Source of the DNA: an uncultured Desulfobacteraceae bacterium
Lineage (GTDB): Bacteria > Desulfobacterota > Desulfobacteria > Desulfobacterales > UBA2174
Length of the DNA: 14,506 bases
Assembly: GCA_937982505.1 (NCBI GenBank)
Contig: CALJLV010000161.1
Coordinates: forward strand, 1 to 14,506
Direction of reading: 5' to 3'
The notes under the pieces are model-generated. The model saw nothing but the letters and a program-made list of their open reading frames with translations, ran no database searches and was not told where the DNA came from. Positions 1 through 6,975 of the stretch are shown here, piece by piece. Numbering within the stretch: the stretch's first letter is position 1; every line of letters starts with the position of its first letter. Position numbers and translations under genes: made by a program.

Positions 1-45
1 GATTGACTGACGTGACTGGAGTTCAGACGTGTGCTCTTCCGATCT
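1..45 (+). other. Illumina adapter read-through (not genomic)
   Basis: Positions 12-45 match, from memory, the standard Illumina read-2 sequencing primer site, including its 3' end GCTCTTCCGATCT at 33-45. Positions 1-3 (GAT) fit the end of the P7 oligo, which leaves positions 4-11 (TGACTGAC) as a probable 8-base library index. The order P7 end, index, read-2 primer, insert is exactly that of a TruSeq-style library molecule, so the genome starts at about position 46. Open reading frames that begin inside this stretch have artificial N-termini. The adapter identity is close to certain; the index reading is inference. Confidence 0.97.
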
Positions 46-46
46 G

Positions 47-439
47 GCGGCCCATCTGCTGGCCGCCGACGCCCTGGCGCGCCATCCGCAGCTTTCCGGG
101 AACGTCTACTTCATCAGCCAGGACGATCCCATTGCCCTCTGGGAGATGGTGGACCGGATCCTGGCCGCGGGGGGGCTGCCCCCGGTGCGCCGATCGATCT
201 CCCCGTCAGCGGCCCGGGGCCTGGGTGCGGTACTCGAATGGCTCTACCGCACCTTTCGTCTTCCCGGCGAGCCGCCCATGACCCGTTTCGTGGCCGCCGA
301 ACTGGCCAGCGCCCACTGGTTCGACATCTCGGCCGCCAAACGCGATCTGGGCTACCGGCCGCAGGTGGGCACCGAAGAGGGTCTGGCGCGCCTGGCCCGC
401 TGGTTGAAGGCCCGCAGCGGCAGGCCGCCCGCAAAATGA
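47..439 (+). CDS. NAD-dependent epimerase/dehydratase, OleD-like (C-terminal fragment)
   Basis: About 130 codons of the C-terminal half of an extended short-chain dehydrogenase remain, ending at TGA 437-439. The 5' end is lost because library adapter is joined at position 45/46. The visible protein has the pattern AAHLLAADAL, then VYFISQDDPIALWEMVD, LPGEPPMTRF and HWFDISAAKRDLGYRP, followed by a terminal helix ending LARLARWL. This is the usual C-terminal layout of the 3-beta-hydroxysteroid dehydrogenase-type family. The wording is closest to what I know of OleD, the 2-alkyl-3-oxoalkanoate reductase of long-chain olefin synthesis. The Rossmann fold and the Tyr-x3-Lys catalytic pair lie in the missing part, so activity cannot be checked and no oleA, oleB or oleC is in view. 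A general sterol or sugar-nucleotide dehydrogenase is the alternative. It converges on the next gene with only 13 bases between the two stops. Confidence 0.8.
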   Translation, partial: AAHLLAADALARHPQLSGNVYFISQDDPIALWEMVDRILAAGGLPPVRRSISPSAARGLGAVLEWLYRTFRLPGEPPMTRFVAAELASAHWFDISAAKRDLGYRPQVGTEEGLARLARWLKARSGRPPAK

Positions 440-452
440 CCGCCGGCCGGTC

Positions 453-1394
453 TCAGGGAATGTCTTTCATCCGCTGATCAAGCCAGTCCACCAGGTCCTG
501 GACGACCTCGGCGCGGTTGATCTCGTTGAGCATCTCGTGGCGCCCGCCATCGTAAAAGCGCAGGGTCACATCCAGGATGCCGGCCCGCCGATAGGCTTCC
601 GCCACCCGCCGCACACCATGGGTGTTGCCGCCCACCGGGTCCATGGCCCCGGAAAACAGATAGATCGGCAAGTCCCTGGGGACCCGGGCGATGTGCGCCG
701 GCCGGTTGATCCAGGCCAGCCCGGCGAGCAGATCGGCAAAGAATCCGGCGGAAAAGACCCCGCCGCAGAAAGGATCGGCCATGTAGCGGTCCACTTCGGC
801 GGCATCCCGCGAAAGCCAGTCGAAGGCGGTGCGCGCCGGTGAAAAAGCCTTGTTGAAGCCGCCGAAGGAAAGCGCGTTGAGCAGGGGGCTGGGGCGGCGC
901 CGGCCCTTTGCGGCGCCGATGGCCCGGGCCAGCACCCGGCCCACGGCGCCGAGAAGGCCCGGATCGCCGCCGGTGCCGGAAAGAATGGCGCCGGCGATGC
1001 CCTCCGCATCCTGGATGATGGCGGTGCGCACGAGAAACGAGCCCATGCTGTGGCCCAGCAGAAACACCGGCAGGCCCGGGTGGCGCTCCCGGATGCGGGC
1101 CGTGAGCTGCCGCAGGTCCCCTGCGACCTTGAACCAGCCGTTCTGGTCGGCGAAATACCCCACCCGGGCCGGGTCCCCGGCCGTGCGGCCGTGGCCCCGG
1201 TGGTCGTTGGCGTAAACCGCATGGCCGCTCGCGCACAAGGCCTCGGCGAGGCGCGCGTAGCGGCCGGCATGCTCGGCCATTCCGTGGGCGATCTGGACGA
1301 CGGCCCTGACGGGCGCATCCGATGGGGGAAGCCAGCGGTAGGTGAAGATTTCCATCCCGTCGTCGGTGCGGAAGGTGAACGTGTCGCTGTGCAT
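453..1394 (-). CDS. Alpha/beta hydrolase, monoacylglycerol lipase / lysophospholipase-like
   Basis: This 313-residue serine hydrolase resembles bacterial monoacylglycerol lipases and PldB-type lysophospholipases (Hydrolase_4 family). The oxyanion-side motif HGMAEH is at residues 37-42 and NDHRGHGRT at about 63-71. The nucleophile elbow GHSMG is at 114-118 with Ser116, and the acid is probably Asp252 in SGAMDPVGG. The catalytic His286 lies in GGRHEMLNE. Length and motif order are normal, and no signal peptide is visible, so a cytosolic or membrane-surface enzyme is likely. The ATG at 1394 is supported by GGAG eight bases upstream (1403-1406) and by the family-typical start with a short beta strand and DDGMEIFTYRW. 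It is the third gene on the strand after two polyamine genes, about 100 bases beyond nspC, probably in the same transcript. The natural substrate cannot be read from the sequence. Confidence 0.9.
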   Translation of the reverse strand: MHSDTFTFRTDDGMEIFTYRWLPPSDAPVRAVVQIAHGMAEHAGRYARLAEALCASGHAVYANDHRGHGRTAGDPARVGYFADQNGWFKVAGDLRQLTARIRERHPGLPVFLLGHSMGSFLVRTAIIQDAEGIAGAILSGTGGDPGLLGAVGRVLARAIGAAKGRRRPSPLLNALSFGGFNKAFSPARTAFDWLSRDAAEVDRYMADPFCGGVFSAGFFADLLAGLAWINRPAHIARVPRDLPIYLFSGAMDPVGGNTHGVRRVAEAYRRAGILDVTLRFYDGGRHEMLNEINRAEVVQDLVDWLDQRMKDIP

Positions 1395-1495
1395 GGGCTG
1401 AGCTCCGGGCAGGGCGCCTTGGCGCCGGTCTGATGGACCGGTCCGACCCCTTGGTTTAAGGGCCGGGGATGTTCGATTGCCCTCGGCGGGGCGCT

Positions 1496-2656
1496 TTAGG
1501 ACAGCCGGTGTTTGAAATCCGCGTACCCGAAGCGCCGCACCACCGCCAGATCGCCGCTGCGGCTGTCGTAGCGTGCGATGGCGGGCAGAGGGACCCCGTT
1601 GAAGGTGTTGGTCTTGACCATCGAATAGATGGCCATGTCCAGAAAGGCCAGCCGGTCGCCGGCCTGAATCTTTGCATCGAAGCTGTAGTCGCCGATAACA
1701 TCGCCGGCCAGACAGCTTTTGCCCGCCAGACGGCAGGTGAACCGTTTTTCCCCCGCCCTTGCCGCGCCGATGACCTCCGGCCGGTAAGGCATCTCCAGGA
1801 CATCGGGCATGTGGCAGGCGGCCGACGTGTCGAGAATCGCCACGGGCAGAGCATCGGTGGGCACCACGTCCAGAACCGTGGCCACCAGAATTCCGGCGTT
1901 GAGGGCCGCCGCCTCGCCCGGCTCCAGGTAGACCTGGAGCCCGTAGCGCCGGCGCACCCGCTCGATGCAGGCGCAGAGCCGATCCAGGTCGTAGTCGGGC
2001 CGGGTGATGTGGTGCCCTCCGCCCATGTTGAGCCATTTGAGTTTTGGCAGAAACTCGCCGAACCGGTCTTCGACGGCTTCCAGGGTGCGCTCCAGGGCGT
2101 CGGCGTTCTGCTCGCAGAGGGTGTGAAAATGGAGGCCGTCGATTTCCGAGAGCATTCCGGCGTCGAAATGGGCCCGGCGCACCCCCAGGCGCGAGCCGGG
2201 GGTGCACGGATCGTAGATGGGCACCGTTCCCTCGGAGTGCTCGGGGTTGATGCGGATCCCCACTTCGATGGGCCGCCCTGCGGCCCGCACCCGGGGCAGG
2301 AAACGGCGCAGCTGATCAAAGGAGTTGAACACGAGGTGGTCGGCCAGGTCCACCAGCGCCTCGATGTCGGCCCCGGAATAGGCCGGAGACGCCACGTGGA
2401 CCTCGCCGCCGAAGGTTTCCCGCCCCAGACGGGCCTCGAAGGGGCCGCTGGCGCAGGTGCCCGCCAGCACCTCCCGCAGCGGCCCGAAGGCGGCGAAGGT
2501 GGCAAACCCCTTGAGCGCCAGAAGGATCCTGGCCCCGGTGCGGCGCTGGACCCCGTCGAGGACCGCCGCATTGGCCGCCAGGACAGCCTCGTCCACCACG
2601 AAGCACGGCGAGGGGAGCCGGGCCGGGTTCAATCGTTCCAGGTACGCTCGATCCAT
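1496..2656 (-). CDS. nspC: Carboxynorspermidine decarboxylase
   Basis: This 386-residue fold-III PLP decarboxylase of the alanine racemase / ornithine decarboxylase family removes CO2 from carboxynorspermidine or carboxyspermidine to give norspermidine or spermidine. The PLP lysine is probably Lys49 in LLALKGFATFA. LHFHTLCEQ at 175-183, NMGGGHHIT at 210-218 and the phosphate-binding EPGE at 245-248 follow in the expected order. The C-terminal half carries GKSCLAGDVIGDY at 312-324, with the active-site Cys315 supplied across the dimer in this family, and YSMVKTNTFNG at 344-354. The ATG at 2656 lies 28 bases inside the 3' end of the upstream synthase gene, in another frame, and has no clear Shine-Dalgarno, so translation is probably coupled to the synthase. 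The neighbour supplies its substrate. Carboxyspermidine is the more usual substrate in many bacteria; the sequence does not tell which is used here. Confidence 0.95.
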   Translation of the reverse strand: MDRAYLERLNPARLPSPCFVVDEAVLAANAAVLDGVQRRTGARILLALKGFATFAAFGPLREVLAGTCASGPFEARLGRETFGGEVHVASPAYSGADIEALVDLADHLVFNSFDQLRRFLPRVRAAGRPIEVGIRINPEHSEGTVPIYDPCTPGSRLGVRRAHFDAGMLSEIDGLHFHTLCEQNADALERTLEAVEDRFGEFLPKLKWLNMGGGHHITRPDYDLDRLCACIERVRRRYGLQVYLEPGEAAALNAGILVATVLDVVPTDALPVAILDTSAACHMPDVLEMPYRPEVIGAARAGEKRFTCRLAGKSCLAGDVIGDYSFDAKIQAGDRLAFLDMAIYSMVKTNTFNGVPLPAIARYDSRSGDLAVVRRFGYADFKHRLS

Positions 2657-3825
2657 GGCAGTCCGTGACGGTTGAGCGCTTCCATGAAGGGGTCGGGGTC
2701 GAACTGCTCCATGTTGAAGACGCCCCGGCCGCGCCATTTTCCCGTGAGCATCATCATGGCCCCGATCATGGCCGGCACCCCGGTGGTGTAGGAGATGGCC
2801 TGGGCCCCGGTTTCGGCGAAGGCCTCCTGGTGGTCGCAGACGTTGTAGACGTAGTAGCGCCTGACCTGCCCGGCTTTGACGCCCCGGATCAGGCACCCGA
2901 TGCAGGTCTTGCCCCGGGTCTTTTCCCCCAGGCTGGACGGGTCGGGCAGCAGGGCCTTCAAAAACTGCAGGGGAACGATCCGGGTGCCGCCGAAGTCCAC
3001 CGGGTCGATGCGGGTCATCCCCACGTTGCCCAGCACCTCGAGATGTTTCAGATAGCTGTCGCCGAAAGTCATCCAGAAGCGCGCCCGCCTGAGGCCCGGC
3101 AGGTTGAGCACCAGGGATTCGAGCTCCTCGTGATACATGAGATAGCACTTCCGGGGACCGATTCCGGCGGGAAAATCGTAGGTCATGGACCAGGCCAGAG
3201 GATCGGTTTCGATCCATTCGCCCCGGTCCCAGTAGCGGCCCCGGGCCGTAACCTCGCGGATGTTGATCTCCGGGTTGAAGTTGGTGGCGAAGGGCTGGCC
3301 GTGGTCGCCGGCATTGCAGTCGATGATGTCCAGCTCGTGGATCTCGTCGAAGTGGTGCTTGACCGCATGGGCGCAAAAAACGTTGGTGACCCCCGGATCG
3401 AACCCGCTGCCCAGCAGGGCCATGATCCCCCGTTCCCGGAAGCTGTCCCGATAAGCCCACTGCCACTTGTACTCGAAGCGGGCCTCGTCGGGGGGCTCGT
3501 AGTTGGCCGTGTCCAGGTAGTCCACCCCCGTCTCCAGGCAGGCGTCCATGATGGGCAGATCCTGGTAGGGCAGGGCCAGGTTGACCACCAGGGCCGGCTG
3601 GAAAGCGCGGATCAGTTCGGCCACCGCGGCGGCATCGTCGGCATCGATGCGGGCGGTCCGGATCGTCCGGCCGGTGCGCCGGCCCACCTCGGCGGCGATG
3701 GCCTCGCACTTGGCCGGGGTGCGACTGGCGAGCAGAATCTCGGAAAAAACCTCGGGAACCTGGGCGCACTTGTGCACCGTGACGTTGGACACGCCGCCGG
3801 CGCCGATGATCAGAACTCTGGACAT
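2629..3825 (-). CDS. Carboxynorspermidine synthase (saccharopine dehydrogenase family)
   Basis: This 398-residue NADPH-dependent enzyme condenses a diamine (putrescine or diaminopropane) with aspartate semialdehyde and reduces the imine to carboxyspermidine or carboxynorspermidine. The N-terminus MSRVLIIGAGGVSNVTVHKC is the dinucleotide-binding loop with GAGGVS at 8-13. VNLALPYQDLPIMDACLETGV-type sequence follows at about 81-101, then DYLDTANYE at 102-110 and GSGFDPGVTNVF at 139-150. The C-terminal IGCLIRGVKAG and SYTTGVPAMIGAMM are typical of the family. The start is firm: AGGAGG (plus-strand 3831-3836) lies five bases before the ATG, and the glycine loop follows directly. The 3' end overlaps nspC by 28 bases. 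Ordinary lysine-pathway saccharopine dehydrogenase is less likely because the partner gene is nspC. Confidence 0.94.
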   Translation of the reverse strand: MSRVLIIGAGGVSNVTVHKCAQVPEVFSEILLASRTPAKCEAIAAEVGRRTGRTIRTARIDADDAAAVAELIRAFQPALVVNLALPYQDLPIMDACLETGVDYLDTANYEPPDEARFEYKWQWAYRDSFRERGIMALLGSGFDPGVTNVFCAHAVKHHFDEIHELDIIDCNAGDHGQPFATNFNPEINIREVTARGRYWDRGEWIETDPLAWSMTYDFPAGIGPRKCYLMYHEELESLVLNLPGLRRARFWMTFGDSYLKHLEVLGNVGMTRIDPVDFGGTRIVPLQFLKALLPDPSSLGEKTRGKTCIGCLIRGVKAGQVRRYYVYNVCDHQEAFAETGAQAISYTTGVPAMIGAMMMLTGKWRGRGVFNMEQFDPDPFMEALNRHGLPWIERTWND

Positions 3826-3830
3826 GCGGG

Positions 3831-3836
3831 CCTCCT
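3831..3836 (-). promoter_or_regulatory. Strong Shine-Dalgarno of the carboxynorspermidine synthase
   Basis: Read on the minus strand this is AGGAGG, five bases before the ATG at 3825. It fixes the synthase start. The downstream nspC gene has no such site, so this is probably the main ribosome entry point for the first two genes of the operon. Confidence 0.8.
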
Positions 3837-3885
3837 TTGCGCAGTGGGGGGCGTTGCGGGCCAATCGGGCCCTGGCTCGCCCGGA

Positions 3886-3914
3886 ACCATACCCTAGTTC
3901 GCCGGTCCTGCAAA
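3886..3914 (-). promoter_or_regulatory. Candidate sigma-70 promoter of the polyamine operon
   Basis: On the minus strand TTTGCA (3909-3914) and TATGGT (3886-3891) are separated by 17 bases; each box matches four of six consensus positions. They lie 60-90 bases upstream of the synthase ATG, in the 131-base gap between this operon and the divergent rlmN gene. The match is moderate and unsupported by other evidence. I found no convincing promoter for rlmN in the same gap. Confidence 0.35.
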
Positions 3915-3956
3915 GATCATGGACAGGGGCCGCGAAATATCTTAGGGGATGGCGCC

Positions 3957-5027
3957 ATGACGCTGAACCTGCTGGAACTGACCTTCGACGAACTGGCCGC
4001 CGCCTTGAAGCGCCGCTACGGCCGCGGCGCCTATCATGCCGCCGCCCTGATGCGCGAGATGTTCGGCCGGGCAAACCCAAGGGCCTTCGAGGCGCCGCAG
4101 GTGCTGGCCTCTCCGCAACTGGAACGGCGCCTGCGCGACGACCTGGCGCCGGTTCCGGGGACCGTGGTAGAGGAGCGCCAGAGCCAGGGGGTGGTCAAGT
4201 TCGTCACCCGCTTCGCGGACGGCTGCGCCGTCGAATCGGTGGTGCTCCCCATGGCCACCCATGCCACGGTCTGCGTGTCGAGTCAGGTGGGCTGCCGCAT
4301 GGGGTGCCGTTTTTGCGAAACCGCCCGCATGGGCCGGGTCCGCGACCTGGGCCCGGCGGAGATCGTCGCCCAGGTGTGGTGGGCCCGCCGGCGCTTCGGC
4401 GCCCGGGTGCGCAACGTGGTCTTCATGGGCATGGGCGAACCCCTGGACAACTACGCGGCACTGGTCCGGGCCGTGCGGGTCCTCAACGACCAGCGCGGCC
4501 TCGACGTGGCCCTGCGCCACATGACCGTTTCCACCTGCGGCCTGGCCGACGGGATCGAACGGCTGGCCGGCGAACGGCTGCCCGGCCTCAAGCTGGCCGT
4601 CTCCCTCAACGCGGCCGACGACGCGCTGCGCGACCGGCTCATGCCGGTGAACCGGCGCTTTCCCCTGGCACGGCTCGGAGCGGCCCTGGCCGCCTATCCC
4701 CTGGGGAAAAACGATGCCGTCATGGCTGCTTACGTGCTGATTCCAGGGGTCAACGACAATGCCCGGGACGTCCGGGCGGTGGCCCGCTTTCTGGCCCCCC
4801 TGAAAAGCCGCATCAACCTGATTCCCTTCAACCCCGGGGACGGCCGATTCCCCCATGAAGCGCCGGACGAGGCGCAAATCGAAGAATTCGCCCGGCGCCT
4901 CGCGGACGCCGGGGTCTTCGTCTGCCGGCGCAACACCAAGGGGCGCGACCTGATGGCCGCCTGCGGACAGCTCGGCGGGGGATATCAGCCGCCTCCCGGC
5001 AGCCTGCGGATGGTCGGGGATGGGTGA
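3957..5027 (+). CDS. rlmN: RlmN-type radical SAM rRNA/tRNA adenine C2-methyltransferase
   Basis: This 356-residue radical SAM enzyme would methylate C2 of A2503 in 23S rRNA and A37 of some tRNAs. A short N-terminal helical domain (about 1-65) is followed by the iron-sulphur motif with Cys113, Cys117 and Cys120 (CRMGCRFC). MGMGEPLDNY at 157-166 is the SAM-side glycine motif of the RlmN/Cfr group. The two extra cysteines needed for the methyl-transfer mechanism are present: Cys106, seven residues before the cluster motif as in E. coli RlmN, and Cys336 in AACGQL near the C-terminus. The arm before Cys336 reads RRNTKGRDLM instead of the common KTRGDDID pattern, so it may be a divergent branch or one of several paralogues. 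Cfr is less likely because the MGMGEPLDNY motif follows RlmN. The ATG is preceded by AGGGGA at 3944-3949. It is divergent from the polyamine operon. Confidence 0.9.
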   Translation: MTLNLLELTFDELAAALKRRYGRGAYHAAALMREMFGRANPRAFEAPQVLASPQLERRLRDDLAPVPGTVVEERQSQGVVKFVTRFADGCAVESVVLPMATHATVCVSSQVGCRMGCRFCETARMGRVRDLGPAEIVAQVWWARRRFGARVRNVVFMGMGEPLDNYAALVRAVRVLNDQRGLDVALRHMTVSTCGLADGIERLAGERLPGLKLAVSLNAADDALRDRLMPVNRRFPLARLGAALAAYPLGKNDAVMAAYVLIPGVNDNARDVRAVARFLAPLKSRINLIPFNPGDGRFPHEAPDEAQIEEFARRLADAGVFVCRRNTKGRDLMAACGQLGGGYQPPPGSLRMVGDG

Positions 5028-5032
5028 CTGTT

Positions 5033-5119
5033 GATCGGGGGTTTTCACATCGCCAATCCCCAATCGCCAATCCAATCGAAAATCGCCAATCCCCAATCGC
5101 CAATCCAAAGCCCCCGATC
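5033..5119. repeat. Heptad tandem repeat bracketed by 9-bp inverted repeats
   Basis: Positions 5051-5110 consist of 7-base units: CGCCAAT (5051), CCCCAAT (5058), CGCCAAT (5065), a short CCAAT (5072), CGAAAAT (5077), CGCCAAT (5084), CCCCAAT (5091), CGCCAAT (5098) and a decayed end. As a result a 26-base block occurs twice, at 5049-5074 and 5082-5107, with a 33-base period. The block is enclosed by GATCGGGGG at 5033-5041 and its exact reverse complement CCCCCGATC at 5111-5119. It lies just after the rlmN stop and 84 bases before the UbiB-like gene. It codes for nothing convincing. Heptanucleotide repeats of the CCCC-type are known in cyanobacteria as STRR sequences; any relationship here is only by resemblance. 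Confidence 0.85.
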
Positions 5120-5203
5120 CCTTGCCTAACGGCCCCGATGGGTATATGAATCCCGCAACCGGTCCTGCCCGGGCCATGACCCCCAGCCCCCGAGAGACCT
5201 TTC

Positions 5204-6910
5204 ATGCCCAGATCTTCCAAGCCCTACGGCATCGGCGGACTGACCCGCTTCGGCGCCATCCTGAAGGTGCTGGCGCGCCACGGGTTCGGCAGCCTCCTGG
5301 ACCGCGCGGGCGCCCGGGCCGGCCAGAGCCCCTCCGCCGCCAACGAGGCGCCGCCCGGGCGCGGGTTCCCCTCCCCGGTGCGCCTGCGCCGGGCCCTGGA
5401 GGAACTCGGACCCAGCTTTATCAAGCTCGGACAGATGCTCAGCCTGCGGGCCGACCTGATTCCCCTGGCCTACGTCGAGGAGCTGCGCAAGCTCCAGGAT
5501 CAGGTGGCCCCCATCCCCTTCGCCTTGATCCGCCAGACCATCGAGGGCGAACTGCGCAAGCCGTTGAACGCGGTCTGGGAAAGCCTGGACGAAACCGCCC
5601 TGGCAGCCGCCTCGGTGGCCCAGGTGCACCTGGGCCGGCTCCACGACGGCACCCGGGTGGCGGTGAAGGTGATCCGGCCGGGGATGGAAAAACAGATCCG
5701 CGACGACATCGCCCTGATGTACTACTTCGCCGGCAAGCTCGAACGCCGCTTCGAGTTCGGCCGCATCGTGGGGACGGTCAACGTGGTGCGCGAGTTCGAA
5801 CGCACCATCTTCCGCGAACTGGACATGTTCATCGAGGCGGGCAGCATCGAGAAATTCGCCGCCAACTTCGCCGGCTCGACGGAAATCGTGATTCCCCGGG
5901 TCTTTTGGGAGATCACCACCCGCAGCGTTTTGGTGATGACCTGCATGGACGGCCTCAAGATGGACCAGGTGGCCGACCTCAAGGCCGCCGGCCTCGATCC
6001 CCGGCGGGTGGCCCGCATCGGGCTGCGGTCCCTGTCACGCCAGCTGATGGAGTTCGGCTTCTTCCACGCCGATCCCCATCCGGCCAACACCATCGTGCTG
6101 CGCGACGGCCGGGTGGCCCTGGTGGACTTCGGCATCACCGGATACCTGGACGACGAGACCATGCGCCAACTGGCCCATCTGTTTCTGGGCTATGCCGAAC
6201 GCGACTACGATCAGGTGATGGACGCCCTGCTGGAGGCCGGCCTGATCCGCGAGGAGATGGACCTGCTCGCCTTCAAGGCCGATCTGAAGGACATGAGCGA
6301 GGTCTTCTACGGCCGGTCCCTTTCCACCATCTCGGTCAAGGATGTCTACGATCAGGTGATGGAACTGGCCTTCAAGTATCGGGTCCGCTTTCCCCGCAAC
6401 CTGCTGCTGCTGTTCAAGACCCTGATCCAGACCGAGGCCCTGGGCAAGATTCTCGGTTCGGACGCCAGCCTGCTGGAATTTACCAGGCCCTACGCCCGCC
6501 GCCTGCTGCGCCGGGAGCTGCGGGCCGAACGCCTGTGGCGCAATCTGGGCCGCGACGGCCGGGTTCTGACCCGCACCCTGCGCCAGATGCCCCGCCACCT
6601 GGGGACCATCGTGCGCAACACCGCCGCCGGCCGCCAGGGCCTGGCCCTGCGCCACAGCGGTTTCGAGGATCTTCACGCCAAGCTGGAAAAGGGGATCAAC
6701 CGCCTCACCGTGGGGCTGATCATCGCCGCTTCCACCATCGCCGCCTCCCTGATCATGAACAGCGGCCAGCGCGTGCTGGAGTTCAGCGTCGATCTTTTCG
6801 GGCCCCAGGCCCTTTCCCTGACCGGCATCCTCGGGCTCACGGGCTACACCATCGCCACCGTTCTGGGGATCTGGCTCATCGTCTCCATCTGGCGTTCGGG
6901 CCGTCTGTGA
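5204..6910 (+). CDS. UbiB/ABC1 (ADCK) family kinase-like membrane protein
   Basis: This 568-residue protein of the atypical kinase family UbiB/ABC1/ADCK supports isoprenoid-quinone synthesis or transport in the members that have been studied. The family signature KxGQ is Lys74-Leu-Gly-Gln77, in GPSFIKLGQMLSLRADLIP. The alanine-rich loop AAASVAQVH (134-142) replaces a normal P-loop, and Lys155 in VAVKVIRPG is the ATP lysine. The ExD motif is Glu205-Leu-Asp207. HADPHPAN at 288-295 and VDFG with Asp308 form the catalytic and metal-binding parts. Two C-terminal hydrophobic segments, about 503-523 and 540-562, form the usual membrane hairpin. Length is normal. The start ATG has only a weak GAGAG upstream, and a weak promoter-like TATATG sits at 5143-5148. 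It probably forms an operon with the acyltransferase 65 bases downstream. If the organism uses menaquinone only, as many anaerobes do, the name UbiB would be misleading. Confidence 0.93.
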   Translation: MPRSSKPYGIGGLTRFGAILKVLARHGFGSLLDRAGARAGQSPSAANEAPPGRGFPSPVRLRRALEELGPSFIKLGQMLSLRADLIPLAYVEELRKLQDQVAPIPFALIRQTIEGELRKPLNAVWESLDETALAAASVAQVHLGRLHDGTRVAVKVIRPGMEKQIRDDIALMYYFAGKLERRFEFGRIVGTVNVVREFERTIFRELDMFIEAGSIEKFAANFAGSTEIVIPRVFWEITTRSVLVMTCMDGLKMDQVADLKAAGLDPRRVARIGLRSLSRQLMEFGFFHADPHPANTIVLRDGRVALVDFGITGYLDDETMRQLAHLFLGYAERDYDQVMDALLEAGLIREEMDLLAFKADLKDMSEVFYGRSLSTISVKDVYDQVMELAFKYRVRFPRNLLLLFKTLIQTEALGKILGSDASLLEFTRPYARRLLRRELRAERLWRNLGRDGRVLTRTLRQMPRHLGTIVRNTAAGRQGLALRHSGFEDLHAKLEKGINRLTVGLIIAASTIAASLIMNSGQRVLEFSVDLFGPQALSLTGILGLTGYTIATVLGIWLIVSIWRSGRL

Positions 6911-6975
6911 CCGTCCCTGGCGCCCATTGCGCTGCCGCCGGCAAGGGTCCCGTCCCCGCCGGCCCGAGGTTTTCC

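Noticed and set aside
3..477. Several overlapping frames at the left end, including one starting at 3
   Set aside because: They begin inside library adapter. Only the frame ending at 439 shows dehydrogenase-family sequence.
1425..1441. Rho-independent terminator after nspC
   Set aside because: The stem has only 6 base pairs and no T-run on the minus strand follows it.
1469..3897. Two long plus-strand frames (about 400 residues each) opposite nspC and the carboxynorspermidine synthase
   Set aside because: Antisense shadows of well-identified enzymes, with the same His/Gly/Val/Asp-rich composition and no recognisable motif.
5049..5107. CRISPR-like repeat-spacer-repeat
   Set aside because: There are only two 26-base copies, separated by 7 bases, and they themselves consist of heptads; no spacer-length gaps and no cas genes.
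3942..5177. 411-residue minus-strand frame opposite rlmN, extending into the repeat
   Set aside because: Composition is that of a shadow, and its N-terminal part is only translated heptad repeat (DWRLGIGD-like).
5122..6975. Long plus-strand frame continuous with the DUF374 acyltransferase
   Set aside because: The part before 6976 is an out-of-frame reading of the UbiB-like gene, rich in Arg, Gly and Pro. It simply lacks stops; the acyltransferase starts at the ATG with GAGG upstream.
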